Below are positions 5,820 through 6,467 of a stretch of 6,467 nt of DNA, piece after piece. The stretch is from Caldifarciminota bacterium. Its GTDB lineage: Bacteria; Hydrothermota; Hydrothermia; UBA1063; CAJXJZ01. The notes under the pieces were generated by a model. The model worked only from the letters and a program-made list of their open reading frames with translations, was not told the DNA's origin and made no database searches. The DNA lies in NCBI GenBank assembly GCA_027033555.1, contig JALVLE010000011.1, forward strand, positions 1 to 6,467, given 5' to 3'. Every line of letters starts with the position of its first letter. The first letter of the stretch is position 1. The translations under genes were made by a program, and so were the position numbers.

Positions 5820-6281
5820 ATGAAATACATAATAGACGGCTATAACATGCTTAACAATCCCCTGTTCAGGAAATACCTTATGGATAGTCCAGAAGAGACT
5901 GCAAAGAGTATTGTGCCGTTTCTAATTGAAGAAGCCCGTGTAAACTTCATTATAGTATTTGATGGAAAGTTTGAGCCTCCACCTGACCTTTTAAAATACA
6001 TCAGAATGTCCGGAAAAACACAGGATGCAGACTCATACATAGTAAATATGCTATTAAGAGAAGGAGTTGAAAATAAGGTTGTGGTTACAAACGATGTCCA
6101 TCTTCAGATGAGAGTAAGAAATATAGGCGGAAAGGCAATAAGCGTTGAGGAGTTTTACAGTAGAATAAATAGAGCAAGAAAACGGAGATTGGGGCATTCC
6201 AGAAGAGATACAAAAGGCATTGATAAAAAGACCCAGGAAGAGATAACCAGACTCTTGAAAAAGGAGTTTGGTGTTGAATGA
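5820..6281 (+). CDS. YacP/Rae1-like NYN (PIN-fold) ribonuclease-family protein
   Basis: The 153-residue protein has the layout of the NYN_YacP family, PIN-fold proteins that include the Bacillus ribosome-associated endoribonuclease Rae1. It begins KYIIDGYNML (2-11), the family's opening strand with acidic D6 and N9. Further acidic positions are D48 in IIVFDGKFE, D69/D71 in QDADSYI, and D92 in VVVTNDVHL, consistent with a metal-binding acidic pocket. The C-terminal tail (about 114-150) is rich in Lys/Arg and could contact RNA. At 153 residues it is slightly shorter than the roughly 170 typical of YacP. Substrate is unknown; mRNA cleavage on ribosomes or RNA turnover is inferred from the family. 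It is divergent from the PUA-guaA operon, and its 3' end overlaps the next gene's probable start. Confidence 0.8.
   Translation: MKYIIDGYNMLNNPLFRKYLMDSPEETAKSIVPFLIEEARVNFIIVFDGKFEPPPDLLKYIRMSGKTQDADSYIVNMLLREGVENKVVVTNDVHLQMRVRNIGGKAISVEEFYSRINRARKRRLGHSRRDTKGIDKKTQEEITRLLKKEFGVE
6261..6266 (+). promoter_or_regulatory. Ribosome-binding site for the gene overlapping the NYN gene's 3' end
   Basis: AAGGAG at 6261-6266, inside the last codons of the NYN gene, is followed after 7 nt by TTG (6274) and after 4 nt by GTG (6271), both in the frame that stays open to the window end. This supports a real downstream gene translated by coupling. The ATG at 6278, in the other frame, yields only 27 codons. 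Confidence 0.5.
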
Positions 6282-6467
6282 GAGAAGTATTATTGTTTTC
6301 AAGTATCTTAATTCGTACCATGGAAAATACTCAAAGAAAGGTGTTAGTTATAGAAATATAGCAACAAATTGTTGGGGCGCCGCGATGCTCACGTTACTAA
6401 CATTTAATAATAAGTCACTAAGAGTTCACCAATTGAATCCGAATCATATATTGGATTTTTATCTAAT
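6274..6467 (+). CDS. Unidentified protein, 5' end only (runs off window)
   Basis: The frame starting at TTG 6274 (or GTG 6271) is open for 64 codons to the window edge and overlaps the NYN gene by 8 nt. The AAGGAG at 6261-6266 is well placed for it. The visible product has an aromatic N-terminal part (IIVFKYLNSYHGKYSKKG), then a likely helix (NIATNCWGAAMLTLLTF) and another segment (LNPNHILDFYL). The helical pattern with L.P..I..FYL loosely recalls the N-terminal SAM-like core-binding domain of tyrosine recombinases, but the catalytic domain is not in view and I do not claim that identity. The short overlap and good Shine-Dalgarno suggest co-transcription with the NYN gene. Confidence 0.45.
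   Translation, partial: MNERSIIVFKYLNSYHGKYSKKGVSYRNIATNCWGAAMLTLLTFNNKSLRVHQLNPNHILDFYL

Noticed and set aside
6054..6321. Two overlapping minus-strand frames across the NYN gene's 3' half
   Set aside because: They overlap a recognised family protein on the other strand and show no start signals or domain features.
6278..6361. ATG frame overlapping the NYN stop codon (ATGA), 27 codons
   Set aside because: It is very short. The competing frame from TTG/GTG has better Shine-Dalgarno spacing and stays open to the window end.

Overview
The window reads as an ordinary stretch of core chromosome from a Gram-negative-type bacterium, moderately AT-rich. The evidence is LPS-precursor synthesis (kdsA), a probable outer-membrane barrel protein, and the bacterial MEP isoprenoid pathway (ispE). 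Lys/Glu/Ile-rich proteins and a stand-alone PUA-like RNA-binding protein of a kind I associate with archaea and deep-branching bacteria suggest a thermophilic, poorly sampled lineage. A WOR-3/Hydrothermae-like or other uncultured phylum is a guess only.

Layout. Positions 1-693 (minus) hold the N-terminal four-fifths of ispE, cut by the window edge. A 129-bp divergent promoter region (694-822) separates it from a plus-strand gene (823-2184) for a predicted secreted beta-barrel protein ending in two tandem carboxypeptidase-regulatory/PEGA-like modules. That gene ends with its stop codon directly abutting the stop of kdsA. From 5678 down to 2185 runs a compact minus-strand operon: PUA-like protein, guaA (GMP synthase, TTG start), a YfcE-type metallophosphoesterase, then kdsA. 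Its junctions are 4-bp and 4- or 10-bp overlaps and a 1-nt gap. A 141-bp divergent region (5679-5819) drives that operon leftwards and, rightwards, a YacP/NYN-type nuclease gene (5820-6281). A further unidentified gene probably starts inside the 3' end of the nuclease gene and runs off the right edge.

How the genes work together. The operon mixes purine synthesis (guaA), LPS Kdo synthesis (kdsA) and RNA metabolism (PUA protein), so it looks like a growth-linked housekeeping unit rather than one pathway. The NYN nuclease across the promoter region fits the RNA theme.

The most notable signal is regulatory. The first genes of three transcription units (ispE, PUA gene, NYN gene) have a -10-like hexamer ending only 6-7 nt before the ATG and no Shine-Dalgarno, which predicts leaderless mRNAs. 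Genes inside operons, and the barrel gene, mostly have good Shine-Dalgarno sequences. The promoter of the PUA-guaA operon is also embedded in a perfect 9-bp inverted repeat. I saw no CRISPR array, tRNA, rRNA, IS element or obvious defence system, and no clearly new multi-gene system.
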